Below are positions 1 to 13,124 of a stretch of 64,000 bases of DNA, piece after piece; position 1 is the stretch's first letter; every line of letters begins with the position of its first letter. The notes under the pieces were generated by a model, which did not search any database, was not told the origin of the DNA, and saw nothing but the letters and a program-made list of their open reading frames with translations. The DNA is taken from NCBI GenBank assembly GCA_905250025.1, contig CAJNOJ010000033.1, positions 62,001 through 126,000 on the forward strand, written 5' to 3'. Made by a program: the position numbers and the translations under genes. This DNA comes from Adineta ricciae. Its lineage: Eukaryota > Rotifera > Eurotatoria > Adinetida > Adinetidae.

Positions 1-2298
1 GATTGACAAGTAGATCTGATAGAGAAGAGCTGCTTCGACATGAAAGTGTATATTGTCAAAATCGATCTATATGATAAGTAGTTCATCAATAATCACCACA
101 ATTGTCACACATACGATATCAACTACACGCATGCAACACGAGAAGAGAGAGAGAGAGTTTAATCGACGAAATATCTGATCAATGTTCAAACGATTTAAAT
201 TATTGAAATAGATATATTAGTTTGAATTCGAAAATTATACACGTAAGTATTTAAGGAGATTCGAAACGAAGACAACACTTGAATCATATATACAATGACC
301 GATGAAAATGAAATGTCTATTTATCATTAATATATCTGACGTTTCGATCAGTTTTTTTCTTCGTAACGATCGAATCTAAAGTTTCTTTGCACGGAAGTCA
401 TCTCATTGTCGATATTTTTCTCATTAAACGTCGGAATTTTGTAAAACGACAATAGAACGTTCATTTCGAAAAAAAATCTTATCCTTTATCTTCAAATTTG
501 TAATCGTGCAACCTTTTGCTTTATTAACATTTCAATCCTTGTCAAAAACGAAGGTCTCATTAACTGTCAAATGATTAATATTTTCTAACCTTAATAATGT
601 GTTGATACATTCATTTCGCGAATGGTCACTTTACTGCAAGTCTAAATGACGCTCATTTTCGAAATTCTGATCGTAACCGAAATTGACAATGATTGATGGT
701 ATATTTATTCAATTGAATGAATACAAAAAAAAAGACGAACGGGACGAGAAAATCTTGAAGTCAAAAAAAAATAGATTCAAACACGAAGTGTTTTTTTTTC
801 CTCGATTATGTTCAATATCGAACGATTCGAATCTCATCAAAGTGCATCTGTTCATTGCCATGATATTATATAAATACATTAATTATCACTTTTGCATTTT
901 CCATGGTCTATTTTGCTTCTTTCATCATCAAGGCTTGCACTCATCATGTCGTAACCGATTTCAAAAATCTATTCATATCACATTTCACCTCTCGCTAATG
1001 TTCTTACTTAGTTGTAATATATACGAAGATGTTAACCTATATCTACGTGCATACATATACATATCAAATGATCTATATTTTTATATTGAATCATTGATAT
1101 ACAATCATTTGAATGAATCTATATGACGTTTAGGAGGGTTATGAGTATAGATGAAATGGGTCCAATACACAAAGATGTCTCGCCATTATCTTACATATAA
1201 GAGCATGAAATACTTGTATATTCATTCGATTCATTCAATAAATGTTTCAATTTAAGATATGGTCGGTAAGGGCTGATTGCTGTACGCTTTGCTCTTTTTT
1301 CTTTTTTCCTTTCATTGATGATAGATCATTTTCGCATTGTACATCATTCAGTTTGAACGATGATTATCGTCAAAAACGAAAGCGAAAGAGAGAAAGAACG
1401 TAGATGTTCAATCAGGCAGAACCTCGAAAAAAACGCGAACAAGAAGAAAAGAAATGTCGTTCAAATAAGGAAGAAGAAGAAGAAGAGCGATTCACCACCG
1501 ACAAACGAATGGTATGTACCATCATTAAAGATAAAAGGACGAATTTTATAAGAACATTTTCAATTTTTACGTACATTTTTTGATACATATAAAAAAAAGA
1601 TTTCTTTCTCCTTCACCAATTTTAATGGTAAGGAAATAAAGCATTCAGTCAACTGATACAAGTAATGACATATTTGCTGTTACATTTTCCCTCGCCTTCC
1701 TCTCTCTCTCTCTGAGTACCTACCAAAAATGACTTTGAATAAAAATATTAGTCAACATTCGGACATTTCGCCACTGACACACATATACATATATGGGAGA
1801 GAGAAAAATAATTTTTATGTAGAGATTCACGCAAGCATGTCCTTGGGTACTATGTATCCGATGACAGTATATATATATATATACATATTTTTCTTACGTC
1901 TTCTCTTGTCTTTTACCTTTCAATTCAGTCGTCCGGAACATGTCTTTTATTACTTCATGTAGTACATATCTAGCTACATAAGCATACATACACATCTATT
2001 TGCTCTTTGACATTATTATGTACTAATAATAAGTATACATTGTTCAACTAGTCTTTTTATTTGTTCTTTTTCTCTCCTTTATCAAATGGCACCTAAAGAT
2101 TTTGTCAATATTGATCGGGTATGTAGAAAAGGATTTATCCTTTATATGATCGAGAAGTGTTAATCTCGTGTGACTTTCTTTCCTTCTCTTTTCCGTCTAA
2201 GACTTCGTTGATGATTCGAGAATAAACATTGAGAGAGAAAAAGGCGTAGATAATTCGAATGAATCTTGATCTTTTAGAATTGCTTCAATTCTCATTTC
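1..2298. other. Intergenic / 5' flank, no supported gene
   Basis: AT-rich sequence with short CT tracts (about 1700-1714) and a short TA tract (about 1868-1882). The open frames here are low-complexity or Lys/Phe-rich and show no splice-linked continuation or recognisable domain. The last part probably holds the promoter and 5' UTR of the gene at 2299; an acceptor-like CTTTTAG lies at about 2272-2278. Confidence 0.5.
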
Positions 2299-5200
2299 AT
2301 GCAAATGGATTATGAACGTGAAAATGATGGTGAAATGAATGTACTAGTAAGTTTGCAAGATTGCAATCGTTGCCAAGTGAAAGATTCGTTTTAGAATGTG
2401 GAACGGACGTCATCGATCGATTCTCTCGAACAATTCGATCTAATTTCAAATTCTAATGAAAGTCTTCAGATCATAGGTGGAAGTCACAAGTGGTTTAATC
2501 GAAATGACAATCTCCGCGTTGAGAAATTTGTTGATAATTATCATCCGATGAATTTTTTTGTTCAAACGTCTGATGATAGTGATTCAATGGTTCGTAAGGT
2601 TTTATCAACGAACGATATCGAAATAATTTTTAAAACTGAGTTCGAAACCGAGGAGGAAGATAATAATGAAGAGTCGAGTCTAAGTCATATGGACATATCA
2701 TTGAGTCACTTTGATGTCCAACTTCAAGTGACTCACGGACAACTACAACCGGCTGTTCGTTACGGAGTCTTCTCCTCGATCTTAAACCCTGATAATAGTT
2801 ATATAACTAGCAAGATTAGTTTGTTTAAAACTAATCAATCATCTCAAACAACCGATATGGACATGGACAATGACGAGAATCATCATGGAAAAACGAATGG
2901 ATACTCCCAGAATCGAAATTATAATGATAATGATGAATCCGACCGACGAAATCGTCGAACCAATAGTTCATCGAACAACAATGGAAACGGAAATGGTGCA
3001 AATCCAAATCGAAATAATAACAATTCAAGAAGGTATGTCTATTCGTTGTACAACAGTAGTCCGTTTCGAAAATAGTCCTGTTTACGAGATTGACTTTGCC
3101 CGTATCTCTTACTACTCTAATGAAATTTGTATAAAACCGTATAATTGTTTTGAGTAGATCGACAAGCATACGTAATATTAACAAAATGACGACATTGAAA
3201 ACTTGTTTAGATATTTTGGATACTTGAGGTACGGGAAAACATATATGATTGACTTACATGGAGCTCTCTTCCGCCTAGATCTTATCATAATTTTCCACGC
3301 GAAATTGAAGGATGTCTAAAAAAAAACATCGTGCAAAATTAGAGCAATTAAATTTTCCCGACTAGACAGTATATCAATTTCCATTAGTTCTTCATGCCTC
3401 TACAATTTGTTTTTCCCCTAAACAATTCGAAATATTGTTGACATAGATTCTCTACCAAGGTGATATCAACAAAACTCGATTGAGTAATTTCATTATTACA
3501 TAACATTGACAGATGATTGTTGTTTTGATGTTGATGTCGAATATCAATTCTTTCTTAGATCGAACGATGATAATGATGATGATGGCAGCGACGAAAATAA
3601 TGACAATGATGATAAAAATAACAGCGACGATGGTGATACAGACGAGGAAAGTGATGAGAACATTGCTCGACGATTAGGTTTCGTTCCGTTAGATGAGGCA
3701 ACAGTAAATCTAATCGGTCGTCTTCGTCATTTATCCAACAAACAATTATTCGATCGACGAGATTTTGAAAATCTTCAAACATTAATCGATGAGCTGATTC
3801 GTCTTCAACATTTAGAAATCTTTTCTAGAGACCAATTAAAACGAGTCATTCATTATTTAAAATTACATCGTCCGTTACAAACAAGATCTCGTGCATTGAT
3901 CTTTCTTCAAGAACGTATACCACGACGTGCTGTTAAATACAATGTCATCTCAGCGAGACCAGAAAAGAACCCCAATGTCTTTAATATCTGGCGTGAACGC
4001 GAACGACGTGCTCGATTGGATTCCAAAGATAGTTTAGAAGAAGAAGGACAACATACCAGTGGTCAATTACGTGATGTTGTGGAAATTAATAATCCAACAC
4101 CACCGATTCTTCTTTCAACAAATTATACGACTCCACATGTCACGACGAAAGTGAAACAAATGGCCAAAGATATTGATACGCGTACTGGATCGACACGTTC
4201 GGAAATCAATCTGCGAACTGGTGAACGCTTTAGTGATCATGCCTATTTGCCCAGAAGTACATCTCCGACGTATCCAGGTCTTGTTTCAGTCGCACTCTAT
4301 GATGTCAAGTCAGCTAATTCAAACGAAGGTAAGAAGATTCATTGATGCATATAAATATCCTGTTCATTTATTTGTTCGTTTAGTTTTATCAAATGAAAAT
4401 CTTAATGAGACTCGATCACGTCCAAAAGCACAGCTGAATACATCAAGTTCGGTATCACCAACGCCATCGGATCATAGCCGAGTACGACAAATGATCGTTC
4501 GTCTTGAATCATCTGCATCATCACCGTCGAACGCAAAAGTCGAGAGAAAAGTTTCCATCAAGAAGCCACTACATGAAGATCAGTCTGATACTGCACCAAG
4601 TCTATCATCATCACCACCGATTAAACGCGTGGCAAGGCGAGAACATCACGAGAAGAAATTGATCAATTCAAATGGTGTGAACAGAAGTGATGATGGAATG
4701 GTTTATCAAATCAATGAATCAAACGACGATGTTTTTTTCGATAATCACGGTCTCTCAACTGGAATCAAATTTGAGTTTACGAAAGAAGATATAGCTAACA
4801 GCTGTCAACGAACAGCAAGCGGAGCAACTGTAAGTCTCAAATCGACATTCTCGAATGCAAACGAGTCAGTTTTGTTTTCTTAGATGGATGAATATATGAC
4901 AACACTTCTTCCAGGAACAGAGACATCGATATCCATGGTTCGTGATGTTCGTGCTTCTATCTACGAAGATCGAACATCACTCTCACGAACGGATATCGAT
5001 GGTATTCCAATAAAAGTCGATCTCGAAACATTGTACATACTAGAACAAAAATCCGACAGAAAATCTTTGCCAGCCTCGATCAATCTTCAAGCAGGTGATC
5101 AGGAACAAAGTCGTTCATCTTTGAGTGATCGGCAAGACTTCTCCGTTCAAACAACGATACCAATATCAGTCATCAAACCTCCACATCGACCTATTGGTAC

Positions 5201-8200
5201 ACAAGTTGACTCCACTGTTGAACAACATACAGTTGCTGCACAAACAACTGATTCATTGCATCGACCTGCTCGACAACGGCAACGTCTTTCATTGGCATCA
5301 TCTTCTTCAGAGGAGGAGACGAAGAAAAGTGTAACATCAACAACAATTAAAACGACCGCTCGCTACGAAATCAAACGTCGTCATTCTAGCCATCATGATA
5401 GTCTCAATGACAATGAGAGTAACTCGACTGTTTATATGGATGAAGTCACGAAAAAAGAAAAACATTATCAAGAAAACTTCGAACTCAAACGCGAAAAACG
5501 TCATTCAGCGAGCGATGATCACCTTCCAATTGTACCTGATCAGCGACCTTCATTCGGCCAAGTCACATCGCGTATCCGAATCGATCAATTACGCGATATC
5601 AATCGTCATGTCGTTCGTCGCCATGTACAAGACAATGAAACGACGGGTGATGAACATCGTTCAACCGAAGTGTATGAAATTCATACACGTGGTGCGTGCA
5701 AATGTCTCGTTCTTTCCTACGAAGAAAAAACTCAATATGGTGCCGAGACACGCTTTGAAAAACAACTTCATCGCATCGAACGAACCTATACAAATGAAGA
5801 TTTGAAAGCAACGGAGTTACATGTCATTACGACATCATCGGACGCTGACTATCAATTGGTTCGACGCGATTACGGTTTGAATAAATTAGACGGCGATAAT
5901 AAAGAAAATGAAAATATTCATGATAAACCTAAACAACCAACAATAGCTATACATTACTATAATAAGGAAGGAAATCGAATGAAAACGGAACATACAAGAC
6001 GAATTGAGCATCTACCAGTAGTTATTCGATGTGAAATTGAGTATGAACTAAATCATCATGGTACGTCCGAATCGTGTTTTGCCGTTTGATTTCTTCAGAA
6101 AAAGACGAATCGTTCTTTTTTTTTATAGGTACTGCTCAATTGATTATTCTATCAGTAACAAACAATGAACGTCGTCAAATGTGTACATCATTGAAGAAAG
6201 AAATCGTCGATGAAATCGTTTTACGTTCAGGTGGTCGGCTATCCGTAAATAGTCCTGAATTAGAAAAGGAAATCACACGACAATTTGCTGAACCAACCAA
6301 TCTGTTACGTCTTGTGGACTATTCCACGCGTGATGATTGCACTCAAACCAATTCCACCGATTTACGCAGCGTCACACGTCTTGACGTCACAACATCTCTA
6401 CGTCTTGTACAACGTTATCGTACAGTTGTTCATCGTCTTTGTCAGCTATACCGTGCGCATTTACCTTTAACGCAACAAGCTGAACAACAACGTCATTTGA
6501 TTCTAGTAGCCAATGATGATGAATACTACCTACTAGATTTAGCTGCTCACATCGCAGGTTTAACAGCCAATATATTGAATATTCGACAGAGACAACATGA
6601 TATATTCAAACGTGAAGTTAATAATGCTGTTCAGCAACCATTCGATTATGCTAAATATCGCCGAGACCTGGAACAACAGCAACGCATACTTGAGCAACAA
6701 TTTCAACAAAAGCAAATGGAACAAAAACGACAATATCAACAAACATTTAAGACAGGGCCACCACCGCCCGGACATCCATCCGAAGCAGAATTCTATCTCG
6801 GTAAATATCCTTGAATAACGAATCAAAACCTTCAATTATAATTTTTCTCTAAATTTAGGTTCAGAACGTCGTGCACTGATCGAACGTGAAATTCATGCCA
6901 TGCGTGAATCTATTCGTCCACATGAACATGCTCCACCGCGCTATCGACACGAACCGTATCGTCGTTCACTGTCTATTAGCTACACAGGTGCACAACGTTA
7001 TGTACGCGCTCGAATTATCCACGTAAAAGATTTCTATGATGAAAATCAAGTACGCGAGCAAAAATATAAGCCACAAGACGCTAAAGAACAAGAATTATTT
7101 GTTCGTGTTGATGATTACATCAATGAATCGGCCGCAAATACTTTACGTCGATCTTATTCAACAGATTATCTACAGGAAGATGGACCACGTTCTCGTGTTC
7201 GATATATACGCATACCTGGAGAAACTATTCGGGTGGAAGAAAAAACAACTTATGACTACAAGGGAGTTATGTACGCAAATTTACCATATTCATTGAGATA
7301 TTGGAATATCCTTTACATTCTTGATCGTGAAGCTCGTCAAGGTCGTCCTCTTGGCTCATCTTTACCTCACGTTTTCGTCAATGATCCATATCGTACAGTC
7401 ATCCCGCCTTTAACTCAACAAGAAATCCGTCAAACCGCTCAACAGATACTCTCGCCACAATACAATGCAAAATCATATACAGATCGAACACTACGTTGGT
7501 TCCTCTCGCGAGACAATCGCACTGAAATCGAATCAAACAAATACTTGCAAACACTCGATCAATATCGTTCGCATCATCAACTACAGAAAAAACAACAACA
7601 ACGTATCATGAATGTGCAAAACGGTGGACAAGCAGGAGGAGCGAATAAATGTTATATTACAGAAACACTTGTTCATTATGAAAAACTACCAGATCGGCTC
7701 GTGCCAGTGCCAGTGCCAACACCGATAACGTCCAATGATCGAAGGTTATCCAAAGAAAATCTACATCGTAAATCTCCATTGTGTCCACGAATACTTCAAC
7801 CGCCAAATTTTCCTCAAAAACAATTACAACGCTCCCGATCTCAACCGAGACAATCACATGATTCTTCAATCGCATCTCGCAGTTCCACTTATCAACTATC
7901 ACAACCACTTCCATCAACGTTGTTAGAACCACAACGCATTCAACTACCACCTATGAATATACCTTTATCTCGACATCAATCTGTACATGAACTACATGCC
8001 ACACCAGCATTTTCACATCCACCATCGCCTACGCTATCGCTTCATAATTTACATCATAATCCACCAAATGAAACTTTACAATATCCGATTCGACGACCTG
8101 TTGCATTTCATAATCGTTTTCCGACTCCACATAACCACATTCCTCAGAACCCATTATTTACAGAAATAATTGACAGTCAAACAGGTCGAAGAATTTTAAC

Positions 8201-8270
8201 GACCAGTCAAGAACAACTACCGAGCGAAGTTCTCGGTCTTTTAGATAAATATAATCTCCGACAATTTTAA
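2299..8270 (+). CDS. Large low-complexity protein of unknown function (~1,720 aa, 7 exons)
   Basis: I do not recognise a family. Exons are 2299-2346, 2395-3032, 3559-4328, 4384-4829, 4884-6060, 6129-6800 and 6859-8270. All junctions are GT-AG, the phases agree and the total is 5,163 nt (1,720 codons plus stop). The start could instead be the in-frame ATG at 2305. The protein is hydrophilic, with an Asn-rich stretch at the end of exon 2, an Asp/Asn-rich stretch at the start of exon 3, Ser-rich linkers, a Gln-rich likely coiled segment near the end of exon 6 and a Pro/His-rich C-terminal third. No signal peptide or membrane segment is visible. Arg/Tyr-rich segments in exons 5 and 7 look most like folded regions. 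A scaffold or cytoskeletal role would be guesswork. Intron 2 (526 nt) is long for this locus. Confidence 0.8.
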
Positions 8271-8925
8271 TACAGTCTCTCTCTCTCTCTTTTCACTTCT
8301 TTTTCTTTTTTTGCTTTTTTGTATTTATTTCAAAATAAAGCGCTAACTCAACAAAATGGACTAGAGAACAAAGAGAAAGTCATACGTTCTGATTGAACTA
8401 ATGTTTTGAGGAGAACTCATGATTTGAACAAGGCGAATGTTCAAACAGAATCGAATCAGATCACGCATTTCTCCTTTTATTTCCTTCTCTCTTTCATTCG
8501 ATCTCTCGTCTCGTGCGTTATTTGTTTCAACTTTTGATTATTCTATGAATATATTATCCAAGAATGTTATTTTAAAAGAAACCAAACAAATCTTTTTAAT
8601 CATATTCGACAAGAAACAATATAGATTTTTTTTACATCGTAAAGACAAACAGGGTATGAAAAAAAAATCAGAGAAAAGAGAAGGGCTGGAAAAAATAAGA
8701 GCGACAAAGAAGGAAAAAAAATTCTTGCCTTGGATAAGAATTCATTGTTGTCATCCAAAAATATGGTATTTTATTTGTATAAGCGCATTTATATGTATGT
8801 GACGTGTTTGGAGAAAAAAAAATTTTGAGAATTGAATGACACTTGAAACTCATCAGTTAGAAATTTGTCGACAAACATACTTGGCGACGAAAAATACAAT
8901 AACAAAAACGAACTAAATCTACCAG
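8271..8925. other. 3' flank of the 1,720-aa gene, intergenic
   Basis: A CT tract follows the stop codon and an AATAAA poly(A) signal lies at about 8334-8339. The rest is AT-rich without a supported gene. Confidence 0.5.
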
Positions 8926-9407
8926 ATGAGACCTCCAAGGATCGTTAATCGCGGTCGAATCGGGCCGTCGTCTCCCAAGCCAATCATCGATTCTGGACGC
9001 AATTCATTTTCATCTGCATCAGTCGTTAGCACTATCGATGACATCGATCCAGAACCAGAATCGAACGCTCCACAACAAGTAGCACAAAAGTAAGTCGGTC
9101 AAGAATCAAACTGATGTTTGACACATGTAGAAACCTTTTAGACTAGAACAATCTATTGCAGCAGCATCTATAAAAAAGAAAATATTCATCATTGTTGCTG
9201 TCTGTGTAACAGCGCTTGTTCTTTTCGGTATTTCTTTCGGTGTAGCGTATTCGCTTACCATGAACAAATGTAAGTTCATATGCATGATCATTTCAATACG
9301 GAAATACTCGATTTGATTTAGCATCAACCACAGCTACAACCACAACCACAATTACAGCTACAACGACTCCAGTGACCGTCACAAACACTACCCATATAAA
9401 GATTTGA
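8926..9407 (+). CDS. Small single-pass membrane protein with Thr-rich tail (125 aa)
   Basis: Three exons (8926-9089, 9142-9269, 9322-9407) join in phase to 378 nt. The N-terminal ~55 residues are polar and Pro/Ser-rich. Residues ~70-95 form one hydrophobic segment (rich in Ile, Val, Ala and Phe) preceded by three lysines. The last ~28 residues are almost all Thr with Ala, Ile and Val. Lysines before the segment suggest a cytosolic N-terminus and an external Thr-rich, possibly O-glycosylated tail (inference). No family recognised. The exons are too short to stand out as single open frames; the regular GT-AG introns of ~50 nt and the clean stop are the main support. Confidence 0.65.
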
Positions 9408-10342
9408 TACGGATGAAAGAAAATTTTTGTTTCGTTTTCTCAATAGTTTTCAAAATCTATAAACGAATGTAAAAATCGCTTTTCATTGAAACTAAATACG
9501 TATATATACATATGAATATACTGAGATTTTTCATATTTTATCCAGTAATAATCTCTATTAGTTCTTTCAGTGGTGTCTCCTTCATATTCAACAAGTATGT
9601 AGCAATAGTTTTCGAGATGAACGATTTGAAATGCGATGTTCTCGTGCGACGCTCTAGAAAAGGTGGATGATTTCGACGTGAAAATGTGTGAGCCCATGTG
9701 TCAATATTATTTCTGGCGCCATAATTTTGGAAAAACAGAATATTGTACGGATTTATGAATTTATAATTTTCTTATAACCCAAGTAGGAACTTTACTTTAT
9801 TTGTTTTTCATTAATTGAAAAAAAAATATTTTCTTCGTGCTATTGTTTGTTTATTGGTGGAAGGTACATGTTTGGATGCACTCGCACCTTAAGAATTTAC
9901 ATTTTTACTATTTGATGAAGAATTTTAACGATGTGGACAACTTTGAAATGTCATAGTTATCATAGTTTTAGCAGATTTCGGCTCAAATCTATCAAAAAAT
10001 CATTCTAAATATATTAACATTACAGAAATGATTTTACTAATAAAGAAATAATCATACAACTTTGCTCGATAAGTTGAAATAACATTTTTGACACTCTGAA
10101 TCGGATTTTCGAACGATGACGTAAGGAAAATGCATTCGGTCATAGTTAAGTATCACGTGGGAGAAATCAATATATTCATAAGCTGATTTGCTAGTCTCGT
10201 ATCATCTATGATTTAAATGAATAAATTGGAAACTATGCAGTATAACTTGAACTTAAAAGTTAATATGAAACTATCAATCTACTTTTATTCATGATTAAAT
10301 ATATTTTCACAGTATTGAAAACTATTCATCAGATACATAATA
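9408..10342. other. Intergenic, one weak minus-strand ORF
   Basis: Mostly AT-rich. A minus-strand open frame of 85 codons at 9440-9697 starts with ATG and has some protein-like composition, but no family or linked exon was found. The right end holds the 3' UTR of the ankyrin gene, with an AATAAA-type signal on the minus strand at about 10285-10295. Confidence 0.4.
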
Positions 10343-10654
10343 CTAATGTTTCGCATGTTTGAAAATTTCTGAAATCTCTGCAGTTTTTGCTTCTTGCTCA
10401 GCTGTATTACCATATCCATTACGTGTATGTACGTTAGCACCGACCTCTAATAGACGTTTGACAACATCGCCATGTCCAAAATAAGCTGCAGCATGAAGAG
10501 CAGTACTATTATTTGATTCTTCAACATGATTTATCTCTCTAATAGTCATTGATTTCAAGTAACGGTTGACTTTGTATAAATCACCTTCTCGACATGCCAT
10601 GTAAAATTCACTGGCCTGTCCTGTTCCCTGTTTTGGTCGGTCTGCATTTGCCAT
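10343..10654 (-). CDS. Short ankyrin-repeat protein (103 aa)
   Basis: Single exon with an ATG at 10654 and a TAG stop. Residues ~16-30 look like a degenerate first repeat. Residues ~50-85 form a canonical ankyrin repeat: a TALHAAAYFGH helix start, VVKRLLEVGANV, then an RNGYGNTAEQEA turn. The protein stops soon after, so it holds only one or two repeats. As I recall, this ankyrin style precedes ADP-ribosyltransferase domains in some rotifer proteins. No such domain follows here: the minus strand beyond the stop goes straight to a poly(A)-type signal. It may be a stand-alone adaptor or a truncated relative of such a fusion. Confidence 0.75.
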   Translation of the reverse strand: MANADRPKQGTGQASEFYMACREGDLYKVNRYLKSMTIREINHVEESNNSTALHAAAYFGHGDVVKRLLEVGANVHTRNGYGNTAEQEAKTAEISEIFKHAKH

Positions 10655-11353
10655 AGTGTTTTATTGTCGAAAATACAATGCGAAATACCTGCACTCTTTT
10701 GAAATATTCTACGAAGTCGGTAGTTTGAGAGCCATAACGGAAAATTTTGCTTTGACAACACAGTGTCAGAAAAGGAGAACTTTTTTCTTTTACGATCTTT
10801 GTTGTCTTTATTTTAACAAACACACTATCGACAACAGGTGACATCATTCGAAATAATATATACTAATGCTCAATGAAATGCTCATAAGAATATGAAGACA
10901 ATATTTTGGATTCTCAATTTTTACAGGGAAATGAAAGGAACACGTAAATGCAATCGAAAAGCCATCGTATTCAATAAAAAGAGACAACACATTCTGTCAG
11001 TAATACACGTTGCACGGTTAGTTACCAGTCTCGATCTGATTACGAAGTAGTTAGGCGTTCGACTGATGTATATGATGGCATTGAATGTGGTGAATCATTT
11101 TTTGAGATATTTCTACTTTTATTTGACGTCAAGACACGTCTGATGTAACAGCAGAATCACTATGCTGGTTAACTCTTGACATGTGTGTCATTGTCTATGA
11201 CAGTGCAGTTTTTTCTTCATTCCTTTCCTTTCCTTTAGATCAAGAGACTGCCAATGATGTCGTTGTTTTTCTCATAAAATACTACTATAACATTGGTTAA
11301 CAGTGAGTTCGAGCTGAGTCATACGAATACACATGCAATATTTTCTTTCAGTT
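10655..11353. other. Intergenic between divergent genes
   Basis: Promoter-side region shared by the ankyrin gene (leftward) and the hydrolase gene (rightward). A T-rich acceptor-like TTTTCTTTCAG ends at about 11351, three bases before the preferred hydrolase ATG. Nothing else recognised. Confidence 0.4.
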
Positions 11354-12703
11354 ATGGCTATCATTTGGGAATGGATGCGGCAAATTTGGATTCCGACATC
11401 ATCTATTCGTTTAGCCGAAGCTGAACGACGTGTCCTATCGATTATTAAATTTCCGTTCGATCAACAGCAAGTTCCTATTGGTAATGGTTTGACGATCAAT
11501 ACCATTCATACATACAACGCAGAAGCAAAACGATCAGATAGAAAACGATCACCATTGGTTCTTCTACATGGTTTTGGTGCTGGTGTCGGCTTTTGGCTAC
11601 TCAATCTTGACGCATTGGCGGAACAACATGAGCATGTTTATGCTATCGACCTACTCGGATGTGGACGATCATCTAGACCACGTTTTGGAGCTAAGACAGC
11701 TCAAGAAGCTGAACAGTTTTTTATTGATGCTTTAGAACGATGGAGAATGCAATTCAATCTCGACAAAATGATTTTGCTCGGTAAGATCTTTTGAAATCGA
11801 TGAGATGCAATACAAATACAAAGGACAAAACAAACGACTCTCTCTTCTACTTTTAGGTCACTCATTCGGTGCATATATTGGCTCCTGTTATGCCATGGCA
11901 TTTCCGACGCGTGTGTCACATCTGATATTAGCATCGCCCGTTGGCGTGCCGAAGGAACCCGATCAAGTTGAACCACCGAATCGCCATCGTACTTCGATTG
12001 GATGGCGTCTCGTACGCGACTTCGTCCTTTTCTTATGGAATCGTGGTTATACACCCTTGTCTATTGTTCGACTTCTTGGTCCAGTCGGCCCACGACCGGT
12101 AACTGCTTACGTAACACGGCGATTTTTAACAGGACCAGCAGTCGAAGAAGAGACGTCACCAGCAACCGCTGAAGCTGGTTTAGAAACGTCAGCAGCACTT
12201 GCTGACCAAATCGATCGTGGGCGGTTGAAATTGCCCAAAAGGGACGTTGCTCAGTATCTTGTATGTTTCTGAATTGTATTCAACTTTATTTTACGATAAA
12301 TCATTTTCTAATGAAAATTCTTCTAGTATCATCTATGCGCACAACCAGGCAGTGGCGAATTTGCTTTACCTCGTGTCCTCAAGTCGAATGTCTTTGCTTA
12401 TGATCCGTTAGAAAATCGGTTGGGCAATTCCGAAATTCCACGTGTAACATTTTTCTACGGCGACCATGATTGGATGGATACCCAGTAAGTTGTCATTCGT
12501 GATAACAAGTCACCAGTCGAGATCTTTGTTTTTATTTATATAGAGCTGGCCGACGAACGGTCAAATCATTAAATGAACGACAAGATGCGGCGAAGTCAGC
12601 TCAACTTATCGTGATTCCTCGTGCCGGTCATCAAATGATGATAGATAATCCCGATGGATTTAATCAGGCTATTGAACAAGCGTTAGAGGATCATCAAGAA
12701 TAA
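11354..12703 (+). CDS. Alpha/beta hydrolase of the ABHD4/ABHD5 group (382 aa)
   Basis: Likely lipid hydrolase acting on N-acyl phospholipids, by analogy with ABHD4. Exons 11354-11780, 11857-12260, 12327-12484 and 12544-12703 join to 1,149 nt. The oxyanion segment VLLHGFGAGVGFW lies near residue 72 and the first acid-side loop (DLLGCGRSSRPRF) near 100. The nucleophile elbow GHSFGAY is split by intron 1 and keeps the catalytic Ser. GDHDWMD and a C-terminal HQMMID fit the acid and the HX4D motif shared by ABHD4 and ABHD5. ABHD5 (CGI-58) lacks the nucleophile Ser, so an ABHD4-like active enzyme fits better. An in-frame ATG at 11333 exists, but the acceptor-like site at 11351 makes 11354 more likely. 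Confidence 0.9.
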
Positions 12704-13124
12704 GATACTTTTAGCAGAATACAGGCTTTTTTCTACAAAGATAACTATTGTTTTTATTTTGAAAATACAATATTCTTGCCTTCATCTGACTTTCGTTGGC
12801 AAATGTCAAAAAGAAATTAATTTGCTTTCTCTTCAATAGATGTCTCTGACACGCATGCAAATGGAGTCAATGTGCATAGATGTCTTAATAATAACCAACT
12901 AGTAGTCTGGTTCTTTCGTAAGGACATCGACCAGTAATATGGCGAAATCATCAGGCTGAGTGTGTATCAAATATATTCTCACGGTCATCAGATATTGACT
13001 CATCTTTGTCAATACTCATTGCAATACCTTCGGTTCTCATTTGAATACTTCCTATTTGCATTGTAGATCCTCTTCTCTTTCTTCTTTATTTCCAGCGAGT
13101 CAAATCAGATAATAAATCAAACAC
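12704..13124. other. Intergenic between hydrolase and casein kinase
   Basis: AT-rich with no gene. An acceptor-like TTTATTTCCAG ends at about 13095, 30 nt before the kinase ATG. Confidence 0.4.

Noticed and set aside
683..1551. ORFs at 683-1126 and 1360-1551
   Set aside because: Low-complexity, AT-driven translations without splice continuation or recognisable domain.
11354..12703. ABHD5 / CGI-58 co-activator
   Set aside because: ABHD5 lacks the nucleophile Ser; here GHSFGAY keeps it, fitting ABHD4-type hydrolases.
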